A DNA stretch of 18,892 nucleotides from an uncultured Bacteroidales bacterium. Lineage in GTDB: Bacteria > Bacteroidota > Bacteroidia > Bacteroidales > Paludibacteraceae. The notes beneath the pieces were generated by a model. It was not told the origin of the DNA, did not search any database, and was given only the letters and a program-made list of their open reading frames with translations. Within the stretch, counting starts at the first letter, position 1. Each line of letters opens with the position of its first letter. The position numbers and the translations under genes are program-made. The stretch lies in the NCBI GenBank assembly GCA_903912795.1, contig CAIWIS010000680.1, positions 1 to 18,892 on the forward strand, in the 5' to 3' direction. Shown piece after piece: positions 15,420 through 18,892 of the stretch.

Positions 15420-18400
15420 TTAAAAAATAACTTTCGCACTGGTTGTTCTTCCGTTATTGCTGATAGAAACAAAATAAATTCCCTGCTTAAACATTGATTT
15501 ATTCAAAATCAACTCATTTACAGCACGATACTGCGAACATACGCGACCCGACAAATCGATTATCCGGATATCGGCAGGCAATACGGATGTAAACATATAA
15601 TTTTCGCCTGTACGTTTCAACTGATAAGTTTTATCGGCTTCCTCAGGATTGCTTACAGAAGTGTATGGATTTCCAACTGTACTAAACAGCACATCATCAA
15701 CAAAATAATTTTTAGTACTGCTGTAAGAAGCAGTATGGTCAGGGAAAATCTTCAGAACATCGTAGCTGGTAACTGTTTCGCTTCCTGCCAAATCAAAAAC
15801 AAAATCAACCCATTTTAAAGTTGCAGTTGTATCTGCAGCATTTACTGGCTTCAACCGCTTCAGTACAGAACCAGAAATAGAATTTGAAAGTTCAATGCTT
15901 ACACCACCAATAACCGCACCCCTATACATTTTTACGTGTAAGTAAGAGGGAAGTTGCGTTAAATCGAACCAGTCTTTGCCTGACAAAGCCATTCCTATAC
16001 CATTAGTGCTGTATGCCATGCGTGTAACTTTCATGGTTTTGGCCGATGGATTTATTGTCGAGCTAGCCGGATTAGCCTGATCCGGATACAAGGCTGCTCC
16101 ACCTAACGAAGTCCAGGGCACAAATACGTTTTCAAAATTATCAACATATTCGGCTGTAGCAGTTTTTAACCGCAAAGGCACAGTCATTTCATCCGAACTG
16201 ATAGACGGCTGTGAGTTTATATTCTGAGCTGTTATCGAGAATTTATAATTTGTTCCTGTTGTCAAACCAGTCACAACCAATACAGTATCTGTGTTTGTAG
16301 AATATAATTGTTTGTCTTTGTAAATGCTGTATTTGGTAGCATCAGTTATTTTATTCCATTTCAAAACACAGGAATTAGAAGTGCGGTTTGTAAACTGAAT
16401 TCCATCAACTTTTTTTTGCGAAAAGGCAATATTTTCGGGTTTATCGTCGATAACATTTGATAAGCGGAGATTATCAATATAAGTAACCGTATTTGCTGTG
16501 GCTGAATTATCGGGAACTAACGTAATGGTATTAAACGATTTTCCTTCCTGACTTACATTATTGGCATCGGTGAGCAAATCAAATGTAAATTCTTCCCACT
16601 GATTAATTTTGGTAGGTGTATTAATTGCCACATAATCCGCTACACTATTGTCAGCTGTTTGTTGCAATTTAAGTTGGACCGGCGCTGTGGATTGTTTCAA
16701 CAGTTTCACTTTCAAATAGCGGTATTGTCCTTTTCCCAAACCAACTGTAATGATTTTATTCGTTGATTTAATACCCGAGTAATTGACAGCATTTGCCAGT
16801 TTGGTTACTTTCAAAACCAATTCGCTTGGGTTTATGGCGTCGATAACAGGGTTTTGAATATTCGTTTCAATCTGCGTCAGACTAACCGGCGTGTAATTAT
16901 AACAAAATCCTTCGTAATCATCAATCAACTCCTCTTTATCACCATCGGCTGTAGGATAGGCTTCGATACGAATCACAACATCTTTGGTGTCTTTCAGATT
17001 TACAGCCAGTTTTCGGAAATCGGCATTCGAAGAGTTGGTTGTGAGCGGAAATGTACGACCATCTAAATAAGTAGCCTGCAAGGTTTGATAAGTGGCTGTT
17101 TCGGGCGAGCGAAGCACAAAAGTCATCGATTTTCCGTTTTGAGTGAGTGTTGCTACGCGCTTATCTGTCGACAGATTAATAGCCGCTTTGGTGTGCATAC
17201 TCCACCAGATATTTTTTGTTGCTTTAGCTGCAATATTATCCTGAATAGTAATAACACGGCGATTGCGATCCAGTTTAAATCCGCGTGTATGTGAATTTAC
17301 ATCGCGACTGTAAATCATATTCATATTGATGGCACCACATCCTACATTGTCAGACGAATTGATATAACCTTTATAAACAGCCTCCTGTGTCGGATTTTGG
17401 TCGGCTCTGTAATCGGGATTATACACCACCGAGTTTTTGCCCTCGGCACGTTTGCGGTAAAAATGCCAACTCTGCGATGCTGTAGGAGCTGTGTTTGTGG
17501 CTGTGTACGAAGGATTACAATCATTATTACCTGCACCAAAGTCGAAATAGCCGGGATTTGTATAACTGTCGCTTCCTAAATTTCCAAAAGCCCAATACTC
17601 ACCCAAAGCCTGAATATAAAACGAACCAGCATCCAAATGTCCATGATTGGCAGTATTATCGCCTGCATGTACGGCTAGATACATGGCATTGCGGTCTTTC
17701 CATTTTTCCACAAACGAATAAAGATCTATTCCGCGAATATAATTATCCAATCCAATATTTAACTCTTTACCTTTTGCAACTAACTCTGGCGAATAATGAA
17801 AAAGATCGAACCAATTCATTTTCTGACCATTTTCCATAAATAAATCGTAGCTGAATTTAGCCAACGTGGAATCGTTATGATGTTTTGAAAACCACATGAT
17901 GGTATTTTGACGTGAATTGCGAACACCATCATCGCCCACATTCAGTGTGGCAACCGGACCCGAAGTATAAACAGGGAAATAACCCGTTTTCTTCATTCCG
18001 TTGGTTTTTGAATAACCATACGTTGTACCTAAGGTGCGCTGCATAATATCGAATGCTGTTACCGTGTACATCAAGCCATAACTCCAATACATCAATCCTT
18101 CTTCGCTTTGTCCATCGGGCTCGAATGCATTGATATAATTCGGAAAGCAATTAATTGCCCGTGATGCAATATCGCCCAACAGGGTTTTGTCCTGTTCGAA
18201 CATAGTCAGACAAGCTGCCAGAACACCTCCATTACATATCCCATTCCAGTTATTATTAGAGTAATTCCAGTTCCATGTTTTCGAAGCGGTTCCATTATAC
18301 TGTGCTTGTGCCGGAATGAAAATATATTTTCGTGTTGCATTGTAAAGCGAATCGCGTTGCTGAAGATTCATCCAACTGTAAAGGCCATCGTACAACATAG

Positions 18401-18892
18401 CTGCATTGAAAGCACCAATTCCCGCATCCAGAAAATGACGATCCCGATATGGCGAAGTGGTAGCTACACCCCAATCCTGATAAGTCATAAGCACTTTAGC
18501 AACCTGCCAGGCACGTTTTGCATATTTTTCATCACCGGTAATCTGGTAGGAAATAATTAACTCAGGTACAAAATCTTTTGAAATAGTATGAACTCCTGAA
18601 ACACGCAAATTGGCAGCATCCAAACCCCATACAGGAATGGTGGCTGTGAGAGCATTGTTAGCTTCAGAAATTATCTGATCAACTGTTTTTTTTACCAACA
18701 CATCGCCGGCGTTATACAAATTCTTTATTCGTTGAATTTCGGAAGTTGAACCAAAAAGTCGGGGATAAGTTGATGAAATCCAGTTTGCATCAAAATCGGT
18801 CTGAACGCGTGAAGCAGTAGTGGATGTGTACTGTGCATTTAAAGTACTGAAGAACAGGAAAAGTATACAGATTAGAAGTGTATTCCGGAGCA
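15420..18892 (-). CDS. Multimodular heparinase II/III-like lyase with T9SS tail
   Basis: The frame reaches the right edge. The last two bases read TG on the minus strand, so the ATG very likely starts one base outside, giving 1157 residues beginning (M)LRNTLLICILFLFFSTLNAQ, a signal peptide. A TTG at 18719 is in frame but would omit it. Residues about 60-390 are an alginate-lyase-like helical domain with NNNWNGICNGG (213-223) and DGQSEEGLMYWSYG (260-273). Residues about 400-640 are heparinase II/III-like, with NHGHLDAGSF (416-425) and GEYWAFGNLGSDSY. Then follow a carbohydrate-binding-like module (about 655-815), a FN3 domain (about 818-910), a second similar module (about 914-1075), and a T9SS sorting domain (about 1085-1157, ending GIYFVSISNNGRTTSAKVIF). 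It should cleave a uronate-containing polysaccharide by beta-elimination at the cell surface. The exact lyase family is not assignable by eye. It heads the visible operon. Confidence 0.88.
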   Translation of the reverse strand, partial: LRNTLLICILFLFFSTLNAQYTSTTASRVQTDFDANWISSTYPRLFGSTSEIQRIKNLYNAGDVLVKKTVDQIISEANNALTATIPVWGLDAANLRVSGVHTISKDFVPELIISYQITGDEKYAKRAWQVAKVLMTYQDWGVATTSPYRDRHFLDAGIGAFNAAMLYDGLYSWMNLQQRDSLYNATRKYIFIPAQAQYNGTASKTWNWNYSNNNWNGICNGGVLAACLTMFEQDKTLLGDIASRAINCFPNYINAFEPDGQSEEGLMYWSYGLMYTVTAFDIMQRTLGTTYGYSKTNGMKKTGYFPVYTSGPVATLNVGDDGVRNSRQNTIMWFSKHHNDSTLAKFSYDLFMENGQKMNWFDLFHYSPELVAKGKELNIGLDNYIRGIDLYSFVEKWKDRNAMYLAVHAGDNTANHGHLDAGSFYIQALGEYWAFGNLGSDSYTNPGYFDFGAGNNDCNPSYTATNTAPTASQSWHFYRKRAEGKNSVVYNPDYRADQNPTQEAVYKGYINSSDNVGCGAINMNMIYSRDVNSHTRGFKLDRNRRVITIQDNIAAKATKNIWWSMHTKAAINLSTDKRVATLTQNGKSMTFVLRSPETATYQTLQATYLDGRTFPLTTNSSNADFRKLAVNLKDTKDVVIRIEAYPTADGDKEELIDDYEGFCYNYTPVSLTQIETNIQNPVIDAINPSELVLKVTKLANAVNYSGIKSTNKIITVGLGKGQYRYLKVKLLKQSTAPVQLKLQQTADNSVADYVAINTPTKINQWEEFTFDLLTDANNVSQEGKSFNTITLVPDNSATANTVTYIDNLRLSNVIDDKPENIAFSQKKVDGIQFTNRTSNSCVLKWNKITDATKYSIYKDKQLYSTNTDTVLVVTGLTTGTNYKFSITAQNINSQPSISSDEMTVPLRLKTATAEYVDNFENVFVPWTSLGGAALYPDQANPASSTINPSAKTMKVTRMAYSTNGIGMALSGKDWFDLTQLPSYLHVKMYRGAVIGGVSIELSNSISGSVLKRLKPVNAADTTATLKWVDFVFDLAGSETVTSYDVLKIFPDHTASYSSTKNYFVDDVLFSTVGNPYTSVSNPEEADKTYQLKRTGENYMFTSVLPADIRIIDLSGRVCSQYRAVNELILNKSMFKQGIYFVSISNNGRTTSAKVIF

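Noticed and set aside
18719..18719. TTG as start of the heparinase-like lyase
   Set aside because: The frame stays open for 57 more full codons to the right edge and these encode a signal peptide, so the true start is the ATG that is one base short in this window.

Overview
The window looks like part of a polysaccharide-utilisation locus from a Bacteroidota bacterium. The support is internal. Coding DNA is AT-rich. Several promoters match the Bacteroidota consensus (TTG or TTTG, about 20 nt, TAnnTTTG). Two proteins end in type IX secretion system (T9SS) sorting domains. The gene content is lyase, sulfatase, GH3 and PL8. No SusC/SusD pair, sugar transporter or two-component regulator lies inside the window, so this is an internal piece of a larger locus. 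I cannot name the species.

Layout: (1) 1-2595, minus: a secreted right-handed beta-helix protein that runs off the left edge. (2) 2596-2936: a divergent intergenic region with a promoter facing each way. (3) 2937-4973, plus: a PL8 polysaccharide lyase related to chondroitinase AC. (4) 4972-5067: three 32-bp tandem repeats, each carrying a palindrome, leading into a promoter. (5) 5110-6342, plus: an AAA ATPase of AAA_14/DUF4143 type. (6) 6384-7445, minus: a uroporphyrinogen-decarboxylase-like (URO-D) protein with an H-x-C motif. (7) 7552-8916, minus: a second ATPase of ATPase_2/DUF234 type with its own promoter and a candidate operator. (8) 18892 down to 9067, minus: a tight five-gene run in the order heparinase II/III-like lyase, Ser-type sulfatase, GH3 glycosidase, T9SS-exported beta-sandwich protein, URO-D-like protein. 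Gaps are 18, 42, 2 and 3 bp, so this is probably one operon. The first base of its first start codon lies just outside the window.

How it may work together (inference): the heparinase-like lyase and the beta-sandwich protein, and probably the beta-helix protein, reach the cell surface by T9SS and bind or cut a sulfated, uronic-acid-containing polysaccharide. PL8, sulfatase and GH3 have signal peptides but no T9SS tail, so they fit the periplasm, where they would finish depolymerisation and desulfation. The two URO-D-like proteins have no signal peptide and would be cytoplasmic. No heme genes are nearby, so a corrinoid-type methyl transfer from methylated sugars or related metabolites is a more interesting reading than heme synthesis. 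The two ATPases look like unrelated cargo interrupting the catabolic genes.

The least explained elements are the 32-bp palindrome array, the inverted repeat over the second ATPase promoter, the paired URO-D paralogues, and the beta-sandwich protein of unknown function.
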